Shown one piece after another: positions 26,070-33,928 of a stretch of 64,000 nt of DNA. Position 1 is the stretch's first letter. Each line of letters opens with the position of its first letter. A program made the position numbers and the translations under genes. The notes beneath the pieces are model-generated. The model searched no databases. It was not told the DNA's origin and saw only the letters and a list, made by a program, of their open reading frames with translations. The stretch is from IDS-8 sp964424805 (lineage in GTDB: Bacteria; Pseudomonadota; Gammaproteobacteria; Steroidobacterales; Woeseiaceae). The DNA is taken from positions 1 to 64,000 of the forward strand of contig CAYRKH010000007.1 in NCBI GenBank assembly GCA_964424805.1, written 5' to 3'.

Positions 26070-27007
26070 GTTTCGTGTGCGCCGGTGATCTGCCGGAAGA
26101 CGTCGTCCAGGCGGCCGCCCTGGAACTGCAGGCTGGCAACGGGCCATTGGTGCGCGGCGGCGAGGTCGGTGATCTCGCGCCAGGGCTCGACGTTGCCGGC
26201 AGTCCCCGGCAGCGCCACGATCCTGCGGTCCTTGCTGTTGGATTCGGTTGCCGCAACAGAAGGCAGCTTGTCGATCGCGGCCCGGATTTCCTCGAAGTTC
26301 GCGTCGCGCTCCAGCGTGATGCTGACGGCGTTATGGTAGCGCGAGCGTGATGCGAGCTCCGCCGGCGTCGCATCCGCGAGGATACGGCCGTCGGCGATGA
26401 TGATCGCGCGGCTGCAGACCGCCTCCACTTCCTCGAGGATATGGGTCGAAATCACGATCAGCTTGTCGGCGGACATCGAACGAATGAGCTCGCGTACTTC
26501 GTGTTTCTGGTTCGGGTCCAGCCCGTCGGTCGGCTCGTCGAGGATCAGCACGTCCGGGTCGTGAAGGATCGCCTGTGCGAGGCCCACGCGGCGCTTGAAG
26601 CCTTTCGACAGCGTGTCGATCGACTGGTCGAGCACGTTGCCGAGGTGCAGCTCCGCGACCACCTCGTCGAGGCGCCGGCTGCGCTGGTCCCCGGTGAGGC
26701 CGCGCACGTCCGCAATGAATCCGAGGAAGGACCGCGGCGTCATCTCGGGGTAGCAGGGCGCGCCTTCCGGGAGATACCCCAGGTGGCGGCGCGCCTCCAG
26801 CGCGTCCTTCCCGACATCGTGTCCGCAGACGCTGGCCGTGCCGGAGTCGGGCGTGACGAAGCCCGTGATCATCTTCATCGTCGTGGATTTGCCGGCGCCG
26901 TTCGGGCCGAGGAATCCCAGGACCTCACCCGCCTTGCAGTCGAAGCTCAGGCGGTCGACGACGGTATGGGCTCCGTAGCTTTTTGTAAGGTCGCGTATCT
27001 CGATCAT
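26066..27007 (-). CDS. ABC transporter ATP-binding protein, GldA-like
   Basis: 313 residues. Walker A 'GPNGAGKST', signature 'LSKGFKRRVGLAQAI', Walker B 'VLILDEPTDGLDP' and H-loop 'ISTHILEEVE', followed by a C-terminal 'DUF4162-like' regulatory extension. The start MIEIRDLTKSYG matches homologues. First gene of the Gld-like operon (ATPase, permease, GldG, DUF4340), each overlapping or nearly overlapping the next. Confidence 0.92.
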   Translation of the reverse strand: MIEIRDLTKSYGAHTVVDRLSFDCKAGEVLGFLGPNGAGKSTTMKMITGFVTPDSGTASVCGHDVGKDALEARRHLGYLPEGAPCYPEMTPRSFLGFIADVRGLTGDQRSRRLDEVVAELHLGNVLDQSIDTLSKGFKRRVGLAQAILHDPDVLILDEPTDGLDPNQKHEVRELIRSMSADKLIVISTHILEEVEAVCSRAIIIADGRILADATPAELASRSRYHNAVSITLERDANFEEIRAAIDKLPSVAATESNSKDRRIVALPGTAGNVEPWREITDLAAAHQWPVASLQFQGGRLDDVFRQITGAHET

Positions 27008-27175
27008 GACGCATCCAGCCGGGCGGTCGCCGCAGCGCGGCTGCACGTTTTAGCAGAATGTATTAGGCGTATCAACCCGCCCGCCGAGGCACCGGAGACG
27101 GCAAGAATTCCGTTACAGGCACCGTTACCTGTCATGGCGCCCGACACGTCTTCCGGCGTTTCGATGCCCGGTGCT

Positions 27176-28213
27176 TCACGTGGAATACCAGGTAACGCCG
27201 TCACCGTCGGTGTGCGACTTGACGCGGCCCCGGTTCTGCAGGTAGTTCAGGTGTGCGACGGATTCACCGGTCGCCATGATGAGATTGTTGTGATCGATGG
27301 CGCTGTTGAAGAGCGCCGGGAACACGTCGACCGCACGGCGCGGCGTGCGGCACAGCTGCTCCAGCCGTTCGAGGCCCGCGTGGTGTTCGGCCGCCAGAGC
27401 GTCGATCCGCGCGTGCGCGCCGCGAAACGGCTTGCCGTGCGCGGGCAGCACCAGTACGTCCCCGGGAATCCTGGCTTTCATCCCGGCAAGCGACTGCAGC
27501 CAGTCGGACAGCGGATCAGCGGCGGGTTCCGTAGGGTACACGCTGACGTTTGACGAAATCGTCGGCAGTAGCTGGTCGCCGGAGATCATGAGGTTTGATT
27601 CGACCGAGAACAGGCAGGCGTGTTCCGGGGAATGGCCGCGCCCGACGATGACCTCCCACTCGCGCTCGCCGATTCGGAGGCGCTCGCCGTCCTGCAGCCG
27701 CCGATAGGATTCCTGCAGCGGCGACACGTAGCGGCCGAACATGCCGAACATCTTCTGGTAGTGATCCATGGCATCGGCCGGGAAGCCGGCGGCGCGGTAG
27801 AAGCGGATGCCGGCCTCCGGCGTGGGCTTGCCGGTATCGGCGACGAGTATGCGGCAGAGGAGGTACTCCTCGCGGGTCATCCAGAGCTCCACGCCGAAAT
27901 GCGCGGCGAGCCAGCCGGCGCAGCCGACGTGATCGGGGTGCAGGTGCGTCGCGACGACGCGGACGGCAGGCCGCTGCTGCATCGCGCCGGCAAACACGTC
28001 CTGCCACACGCCGCGCGAGACGTCGGTGTGCACGCCGGTATCCACTATCGTCCAGCCGTCGCCGTCTTCCAGCAGCCACAGGTTGATATGGCCGAGCGTA
28101 AAGGGTAGCGGCATGCGCAGCCAGAGGATGCCGGGGGCGACCGGCATGGTGCTGCCGGTTTCGGGGCGGCTCGCAAATTCGTAGCGGATGTCGGTATCGG
28201 CCATAGCGGGCAA
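27176..28213 (-). CDS. MBL-fold metallo-hydrolase
   Basis: 345 residues. Metallo-beta-lactamase fold with 'TIVDTGVHTD', the zinc motif 'THLHPDHVG' (about residue 93), 'GRGHSPEHACLF' and 'LVLPAHGKPFRG', followed by a helical C-terminal region. Likely a hydrolase of thioesters or lactones (glyoxalase II/LACTB2-like), but the substrate is unknown. ATG at 28213 or 28204 are both possible. It lies 25 bases after the ferredoxin-oxidoreductase gene on the same strand and may remove stalled acyl-CoA or acyl-thioester products; that is inference. Confidence 0.85.
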   Translation of the reverse strand: MPAMADTDIRYEFASRPETGSTMPVAPGILWLRMPLPFTLGHINLWLLEDGDGWTIVDTGVHTDVSRGVWQDVFAGAMQQRPAVRVVATHLHPDHVGCAGWLAAHFGVELWMTREEYLLCRILVADTGKPTPEAGIRFYRAAGFPADAMDHYQKMFGMFGRYVSPLQESYRRLQDGERLRIGEREWEVIVGRGHSPEHACLFSVESNLMISGDQLLPTISSNVSVYPTEPAADPLSDWLQSLAGMKARIPGDVLVLPAHGKPFRGAHARIDALAAEHHAGLERLEQLCRTPRRAVDVFPALFNSAIDHNNLIMATGESVAHLNYLQNRGRVKSHTDGDGVTWYST

Positions 28214-28238
28214 TCATACCAACCGCGCGATTGGATGC

Positions 28239-31200
28239 TCAGGCGGCCTGCCGCGGCGACGTCCACGAGGCCAGGTCGTCCGCGACCCCGGCGCGCACCC
28301 GGGCCGCCGCCTCCTCCTTCACCGGCCCGTAGCCGCGGATCTCGAGGTAGCGATTCACGATTCCGATCGCCTCGTCCAGGTTGGCCGGCGACAGTGCCGG
28401 CAGCAACGCCTCCACCGTCGCCTCGAACTCCTCTATCAACCGCCGCTCGAGCTTGCGTTCAGCGGTCATCCCGAAGACGTCGAACCGCGTGCCCCGCAGT
28501 CGCTTCAGGCGCGCGAGCACGCGAAACAGCGGAATCATCCACGGCCCGAACTCGCGTTTGAGCGGCCGGCCGCGGGCGTCACGGCCGCGGTTCAGGATAG
28601 GTGGGGCGAGATGGAACTTCACTTTCGCGCCGTCGCCGTATTCCTTGCGAATGCGCTGGAGAAAGCCCGTTTCCACGTGCAGGCGGGCGACCTCGTACTC
28701 ATCCTTGTAGGAAAGCACCTTGAAGTAGCCGCGCGCGACCGCCTCCGTCAGCGGCAGGTCCGCCTGCTGCGCCAGGCGCAGCTCTGCCTGCCGCACGCGC
28801 TCGACCAGCGCGAGATAACGCCCGGACAACGCCTGGTCCTGGTAATCGACGAGGAACGCGGAGCGGCGTTCGATGACGGCGTCGAGCGGCTCGCGACCGC
28901 CGCGCTCCGGCGGCGCGACGTGCGCCTCCACGAAAGCGGGGTCGGCGGCCGCGATGCGGCCCCAGCCAAAGGCGTACCGGTTGTTGTCGACCTCGACGCC
29001 GTTCAACTCGATCGCTCGCAGCAGGGCCGCGACGGACACCGGTACCAGCCCTTTCTGCCACGCGAAGCCGAGCATCAGCACGTTGGCGTAAATGGTGTTA
29101 CCGAGCAGCTTTTCCGCGAGCGCGTTGGCGTTGACCGCCGAGAGCGAGCCTGTGGAACGCGCGATTGCGTCCAGGCGCCGGTCGGCTTTCAGGTTCGCGT
29201 CGCGGAAGCGGACGAAGTCGGCGGTCGACATCTCGGCGCTGTTCACGACCGCGCGAGTGTGCCCCGGGCGATAGGTCGCGGATGCTTTCGGCGACGAGCT
29301 CACGACCAGGTCGCAGCCGACCAGCGCGTCGGCGCGCGCCTTGTCGATGCGCACCTGGTTCAGGGCCGCCGGTTCGTCGGCCAGGCGTACGTAGCTCAAT
29401 ACGGGACCGAACTTCTGCGCGAAGCCGGTGAAGTCGAGCACGCTCGCGCCTTTGCCTTCCAGGTGCGCGGCCATGGTGATCAGCGCGCCGACGGTAATGA
29501 CACCGGTACCCCCCACCCCGGTGACCAGGAGCTCGTAGCCGCCGGCGGGCGGCGGCAGGTGGGGCTCGGCCAGGGAGGCGAGCTTCCCGGCCGGGAACTC
29601 CTGTGCGCTCGCGGCCGCCATTCGCTTCCGGTCACCGCCTTCCACGGTCACGAAGCTGGGGCAAAAGCCGTCGACGCAGGAAAAGTCCTTGTTGCAGCTG
29701 CTCTGGTCGATCTGCCGCTTGCGGCCGAACGGCGTCTCCTTCGGGACCACGGAGAGGCAGTTCGATGCGACGGAGCAGTCGCCGCAACCTTCGCAGACGA
29801 GCTCGTTGATGACCGCAAACCGGTTCGGATCTTCCATCCTGCCGCGCTTGCGCTTGCGCCGCTTCTCGGTCGCGCACATCTGCGCGTAGATGAGCACGGT
29901 CACCCCGGCCGTGGCGCGCAGCTCCCGCTGGATCGGGTCCAGCTCGCGGCGATGCGCGATCGTCGTGCCGGCAGGAAAGTCCGCCGGATCGAAGCGCTCC
30001 GGCTCGTCCGAGACCAGTGCGATTCGCCGGACACCTTCCGCCCGCACCATGTGCGCGACGGCGTCGACGGTGATCGGGCCGTCGACCGGCTGGCCCCCGG
30101 TCATGGCCACGGCGTCGTTGAAGAGGATTTTGTAGGTGATGTTGGTGCCGGCCGCCAGCGCCTGGCGAATCGCGACCGACCCCGAATGGTAGAACGTCCC
30201 GTCGCCCAGGTTCTGGAACACGTGCTTGCCGCCGTTAAAGCGCGAACGCGCGATCCAGTTGATGCCTTCGCCGCCCATCTGGATGAGGCCTTCCGTTTCA
30301 CGCTCCATCCAGTTGGCCATGAAGTGACAGCCGATGCCGGCGAGCGCCTTTGAGCCCTCGGGCACGCGTGTCGACGTGTTGTGGGGGCAGCCGGAGCAGA
30401 AGTACGGCGTGCGCGCGGCGCCGGACACCTGGATCGGTTCGCCGGCTCCGGCCGCGAGGTGCGCCGCCCGTGCCGTGAGGTCGAGTCCCGGTAGCGCGCG
30501 ATCCAGCCGATCGGCGACGATCGCGGCGAGCTGCAGGGGCGAGAGCTCGCCCGTCCAGGGCACCAGCCGGCGGCCTTCGCCGTCTTCCTTGCCGATCATG
30601 CGCTCGGGCTTGCGGCCCGGGTAATCGTAGAAGTATTCCTTGAACTGGCTTTCGATGATGCCGCGCTTCTCCTCGACGACCAGCACTTCCTGCTTGTCGT
30701 GCACGAAATCGAGCGCGGCGTCGTGCGCCAGCGGCCACACCATGCCGACCTTGTACACGTCGAGCCCCAGGCGGTGTGCTTCGCCCCGGTCGATGCCGAG
30801 CAGCCGGAGCGCTTCCATCAGGTCGAGGTGGCCCTTGCCGGTCGTGACGATGCCGAAACGGGCGTCGGGCGTGTCGAAGATCTTGCGGTCGATCGGGTTG
30901 GCGGCCGCAAAGGCGAGGGTGGCCGCCTTTTTCGCTTCCATGCGTTCCTCGATCTGCGGCCCGGGGTAGTCCGGCCAGCGGATATGCAGGCCGCCCGGCG
31001 GTGCCACGAAATCCGCGGGCATGCGGAACCGCGGCGGCGACGGCAGCTCGACCGACATGGCGGATTCCACCGTCTCCGAAATCGCCTTGAAGCCGACCCA
31101 CATGCCGGAGTAGCGCGACAGGGCAATGCCGTAGAGGCCGTACGCCAGGTATTCCGCGACGTTGGCGGGGTTCAGGATCGGCATGAACCAGGCGAGGAAT

Positions 31201-31718
31201 GCCGCATCGGACTGGTGCGGCATCGACGACGACACGCACCCGTGGTCGTCGCCTGCGATAACCAGCACGCCGCCGCGCGGCGACGAGCCGTAGGCGTTGC
31301 CGTGCTTCAGGGCGTCCCCGGCCCGGTCCACGCCGGGACCTTTGCCGTACCAGATGCCGAATACGCCGTCGACGGTGCGGTCGGGGTCCGATTCGACCTG
31401 CTGGGAGCCGAGAACGGCGGTGGCGGCGAGATCCTCGTTCACGGCCGGCAGGAACTCGATGTTGCTCGCCGCCAGCTCCCGGCGCGCCCGCCAGAGCTCG
31501 AGGTCGTAAGCCGCCAGCGGCGAGCCGCGATAACCGGAGATGAACCCCGCCGTATCAAGGCCGGCCGCGCGGTCGAGGGCGCGCTGCATGAGCGGGAGGC
31601 GGACCAGCGCCTGGGTGCCGGTCAAAAACACGCGGCCCGAGGTCCTCCGGTAGCGGTCCATCAGTTCGTAGGTATCGAGGAAGATTGCGGGAGACTCAAG
31701 GGGCGCAGCGCTGGCCAT
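28239..31718 (-). CDS. Fused indolepyruvate/2-oxoacid ferredoxin oxidoreductase
   Basis: 1159-residue single-chain enzyme. The N-terminal pyruvate-ferredoxin oxidoreductase alpha-like TPP domain ('GFISGYRGSPLAAYD', 'GVFGIWYGKGPGVDRAGDALKHGN') is followed by a second TPP domain ('CSGCPHNTST', 'GIGCHFMANWM', 'QMGGEGINWI', 'FQNLGDGTFYHSG'), a cysteine-rich [4Fe-4S] region ('CEGCGDCSVASNC' near 641, 'CNKDFSCVDGFC') and a gamma-type domain ('GVGGTGVITVG'). Such proteins oxidise aryl pyruvates to aryl-acetyl-CoA with ferredoxin as acceptor. Divergent from an Lrp/AsnC regulator and close to the paa genes, so phenylpyruvate to phenylacetyl-CoA is a good guess. Confidence 0.92.
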   Translation of the reverse strand: MASAAPLESPAIFLDTYELMDRYRRTSGRVFLTGTQALVRLPLMQRALDRAAGLDTAGFISGYRGSPLAAYDLELWRARRELAASNIEFLPAVNEDLAATAVLGSQQVESDPDRTVDGVFGIWYGKGPGVDRAGDALKHGNAYGSSPRGGVLVIAGDDHGCVSSSMPHQSDAAFLAWFMPILNPANVAEYLAYGLYGIALSRYSGMWVGFKAISETVESAMSVELPSPPRFRMPADFVAPPGGLHIRWPDYPGPQIEERMEAKKAATLAFAAANPIDRKIFDTPDARFGIVTTGKGHLDLMEALRLLGIDRGEAHRLGLDVYKVGMVWPLAHDAALDFVHDKQEVLVVEEKRGIIESQFKEYFYDYPGRKPERMIGKEDGEGRRLVPWTGELSPLQLAAIVADRLDRALPGLDLTARAAHLAAGAGEPIQVSGAARTPYFCSGCPHNTSTRVPEGSKALAGIGCHFMANWMERETEGLIQMGGEGINWIARSRFNGGKHVFQNLGDGTFYHSGSVAIRQALAAGTNITYKILFNDAVAMTGGQPVDGPITVDAVAHMVRAEGVRRIALVSDEPERFDPADFPAGTTIAHRRELDPIQRELRATAGVTVLIYAQMCATEKRRKRKRGRMEDPNRFAVINELVCEGCGDCSVASNCLSVVPKETPFGRKRQIDQSSCNKDFSCVDGFCPSFVTVEGGDRKRMAAASAQEFPAGKLASLAEPHLPPPAGGYELLVTGVGGTGVITVGALITMAAHLEGKGASVLDFTGFAQKFGPVLSYVRLADEPAALNQVRIDKARADALVGCDLVVSSSPKASATYRPGHTRAVVNSAEMSTADFVRFRDANLKADRRLDAIARSTGSLSAVNANALAEKLLGNTIYANVLMLGFAWQKGLVPVSVAALLRAIELNGVEVDNNRYAFGWGRIAAADPAFVEAHVAPPERGGREPLDAVIERRSAFLVDYQDQALSGRYLALVERVRQAELRLAQQADLPLTEAVARGYFKVLSYKDEYEVARLHVETGFLQRIRKEYGDGAKVKFHLAPPILNRGRDARGRPLKREFGPWMIPLFRVLARLKRLRGTRFDVFGMTAERKLERRLIEEFEATVEALLPALSPANLDEAIGIVNRYLEIRGYGPVKEEAAARVRAGVADDLASWTSPRQAA

Positions 31719-31779
31719 CGTCGCTCCGTCAGCGGACCGGGTCGAGCGCTCATGGTGGCAGATTCACCGCGAAATGGGA

Positions 31780-31806
31780 TGCCGGATTAGCCCGCATCAT
31801 CCGGCA
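31780..31806. promoter_or_regulatory. Inverted repeat in the ferredoxin-oxidoreductase / Lrp intergenic region
   Basis: TGCCGGAT (31780-31787) and ATCCGGCA (31799-31806) form perfect 8-base arms with an 11-base spacer, followed by an AT-rich stretch (31805-31835) that stands out from the GC-rich surroundings. Its place between a divergently oriented Lrp-type regulator and its likely target suggests an operator. Confidence 0.5.
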
Positions 31807-31876
31807 ATTATGGAAATTTATTCGATTATCGATAGGATGCTGGTAGATTATCCCGAAACTGCGCTAAAGGTGAAAA

Positions 31877-32344
31877 ATGAGCCTCGATCGAAAGGACCGC
31901 GCCCTCCTGAAGGCGCTGCAGCAGGACAGCCGGCTCACCATGCAGCAGCTCGCCGCTCTCACCGGCATGTCCAGCTCCGCCTGCTGGCGCCGCGTACGCA
32001 GCCTCGAAGCGGCCGGCGTCATCGACCGCTACGCCGCGCTCGTCAATCCGCGCAAAGCCGGCTTTGCCCTGTCGTCGATGACCCTGGTGTCGCTTGCCAG
32101 GCACGAGGAAAAGAACGTGGAGACCTTCATAAGGGAAGTGGCGCGGCATCCGGAGGTCCTCGAATGCTTCGCGACCAGCGGCGAGGCGGACTTCCACCTG
32201 CGGGTGGTGGTCGAGGACATGGACGCCTACAACCGTTTTCTCGACGAGTTCATCTTCAAGCTGCCCGGCGTTTCGCAGGTCCGTTCCAACATCGTCCTGA
32301 AGGAGATCAAGCTCGATACCGCGCTGCCGTTCCGCGATCAATAA
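31877..32344 (+). CDS. Lrp/AsnC-family transcriptional regulator
   Basis: 155 residues. N-terminal winged HTH ('LDRKDRALLKALQQDSRLTM', 'SSACWRRVRSLEAAGVI') and C-terminal ligand-binding RAM domain ('VEDMDAYNRFLDEFIFKLPGVSQVRSNIVLKEIK'). Members bind amino acids; divergent placement from the aryl-pyruvate oxidoreductase suggests that it senses an aromatic amino acid and controls that gene. AAAGGTGA precedes the ATG. Confidence 0.92.
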   Translation: MSLDRKDRALLKALQQDSRLTMQQLAALTGMSSSACWRRVRSLEAAGVIDRYAALVNPRKAGFALSSMTLVSLARHEEKNVETFIREVARHPEVLECFATSGEADFHLRVVVEDMDAYNRFLDEFIFKLPGVSQVRSNIVLKEIKLDTALPFRDQ

Positions 32345-32418
32345 CCTCATGCGGAGGCGATTATGTGAAATCAGGCTAAACTGGAAGGTAAAAACCATCG
32401 CAGGCGTTCGGAGTGGGT

Positions 32419-33831
32419 ATGCAACTCGTCGATGTCACGCACGAGGCCGTCATCGCGCTGGATCTCGAGGAGCGTGTCCGCTACTGGAATTCCGGTGCCG
32501 AGCGCCTGTTCGGCTGGGTCGGGGACGAAGTGCTCGGCAAGACCCTCGACGAACTGTGGCCCGCGGCCGACGAGACGGCCCGGCACATCCGTGAGCAGTG
32601 CCTCGACGTTCTGCGCCGCCGGGAAATCCTGAGCGGCGAGACGGAGCTGGTCTGCAAATCCGGGGACACCGTGGCCGTCGAATACAATGCGGGGCCACGC
32701 TTCGATGACGCCGGGCGCGTGGATGGCTACGTCAGCGTGCACCGCGACGTGACGGAGCGGCGCCGGTCGGAAAGGGCGCTGCGCGAGAGCGAAGCACGCC
32801 TGCGGGCATTGATACAGGTGTCGCCGCTCGGTATCGCGGTCATGGACGTCGAAGGAAACCCGGTTTTCTACAATCCGAAATGCGATGAGCTGCACGGCCT
32901 TTCGCTGGGCGAGGCGGCGGGCAGGGGTTGGGAAGGCGCCTTGCATCCGGACGACCGCGCGCGCGTGGATGCTTCGTGGTACGCCGCCGCCCGCGCGGGC
33001 GAATCCTGGTCTGACGTCTACCGCTTCCTGCACGCGGACGGCGAGGTCGTCTGGGTCAGCGGCCGCGCGGCGCCGATCCGGGTGGACGATCAGCTGGTGG
33101 GCTTCGTCGGCACGCTCGAGGATATTACCGCCGAGCGTGAAGCCCGCGAGCAGGCAGAGCGGGCGACGCAGATGCGCGACGAGCTCCTGGCGATTGTCGC
33201 CCACGACTTGCGCAGCCCGCTGAACACGATCGCCCTGACCGCCAGGGCACTGCTGTCCGAGAGCAGCGGGACGCAGGCGCGCGCGCTGGAGGTCATCCGG
33301 CGATCCGTCGATTCCATGGAACACCTCATCAGCGACCTGCTGGACCTGTCGCTCAGGTCCGGCCGGTTCAGCATAAAGCATTCGCGGATCGACCTGGACG
33401 CCCTGTGCCACGAGACGATGGAGCTTTTCGACGCCGAAGCCCGCAGCCGGGGCATCGTGCTTTCCTGCCGCCTGGATGCGGGGCTGCCCGCGGTGCGCGG
33501 CGATCCGCGGCGGCTGGCGCAGCTGCTCTCGAACCTCATTGGCAACGCGCTGAAGTTCACGCAGCAGGCGGGCAACGTGACGCTGCGCGCCAGGCGCTGC
33601 GACGAGGGGGTGCAGGTTTCGATCGCGGACGACGGCCCGGGCATTGCTCGCGAACACCTGCCGCACCTGTTCGAGCCGCGCTGGCAGGGCGGCGCCGCTG
33701 CCGGTTCCGGCACGGGGCTTGGTTTGTCGATCGCCCGCAGCATCGTGGAAGCGCATGACGGGCGCATCTGGGCGGACAGCACGCGCGGCCAGGGCACCAC
33801 CGTCAACTTCGTGCTCCCGTCATCCACGTAG
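32419..33831 (+). CDS. Soluble PAS-PAS histidine kinase
   Basis: 470 residues without membrane helices. PAS domain 1 (about 1-115, 'DVTHEAVIALDLEERVRYWNSGAERLFG'), PAS-PAC domain 2 (about 120-245, 'HPDDRARVDASW', 'GTLEDITAERE'), HisKA with 'AHDLRSPLN' (phospho-His about 262), and HATPase with 'LLSNLIGNALKFT', 'IADDGPGI' and 'GTGLGLSIARSIVEAHDG'. ATG at 32419 with GGAG at 32410-32413 is used; GTG at 32413 is in frame. No cognate regulator adjacent, so it is an orphan kinase. Its TAG stop is supplied by a REP head. Confidence 0.9.
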   Translation: MQLVDVTHEAVIALDLEERVRYWNSGAERLFGWVGDEVLGKTLDELWPAADETARHIREQCLDVLRRREILSGETELVCKSGDTVAVEYNAGPRFDDAGRVDGYVSVHRDVTERRRSERALRESEARLRALIQVSPLGIAVMDVEGNPVFYNPKCDELHGLSLGEAAGRGWEGALHPDDRARVDASWYAAARAGESWSDVYRFLHADGEVVWVSGRAAPIRVDDQLVGFVGTLEDITAEREAREQAERATQMRDELLAIVAHDLRSPLNTIALTARALLSESSGTQARALEVIRRSVDSMEHLISDLLDLSLRSGRFSIKHSRIDLDALCHETMELFDAEARSRGIVLSCRLDAGLPAVRGDPRRLAQLLSNLIGNALKFTQQAGNVTLRARRCDEGVQVSIADDGPGIAREHLPHLFEPRWQGGAAAGSGTGLGLSIARSIVEAHDGRIWADSTRGQGTTVNFVLPSST

Positions 33832-33920
33832 GAGCGCGCATCGCGCGCGATGCCACGCTCCGGAAAGTACCGCGTTCGCCGGCATGACGCCGTGGCATCG
33901 CGCGCGGTGCGCGCTCCTAC
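33828..33920. repeat. REP pair (BIME) between convergent kinase and paaZ genes
   Basis: GTAGGAGCGCGCATCGCGCG begins at 33828 and an inverted copy ends in GCGCGCTCCTAC at 33920, separated by about 45 bases. TAG at 33829-33831 is the stop codon of the kinase. The paaZ stop lies 9 bases beyond the inverted head. Confidence 0.85.
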
Positions 33921-33928
33921 AGGGGTCG

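Noticed and set aside
28188..30353. Long plus-strand open frame
   Set aside because: It is antisense to the fused ferredoxin oxidoreductase, which has clear domains; high GC makes such shadows common.
32419..33831. Membrane-bound sensor kinase
   Set aside because: No hydrophobic segment long enough for a membrane helix; two PAS domains point to cytosolic sensing.
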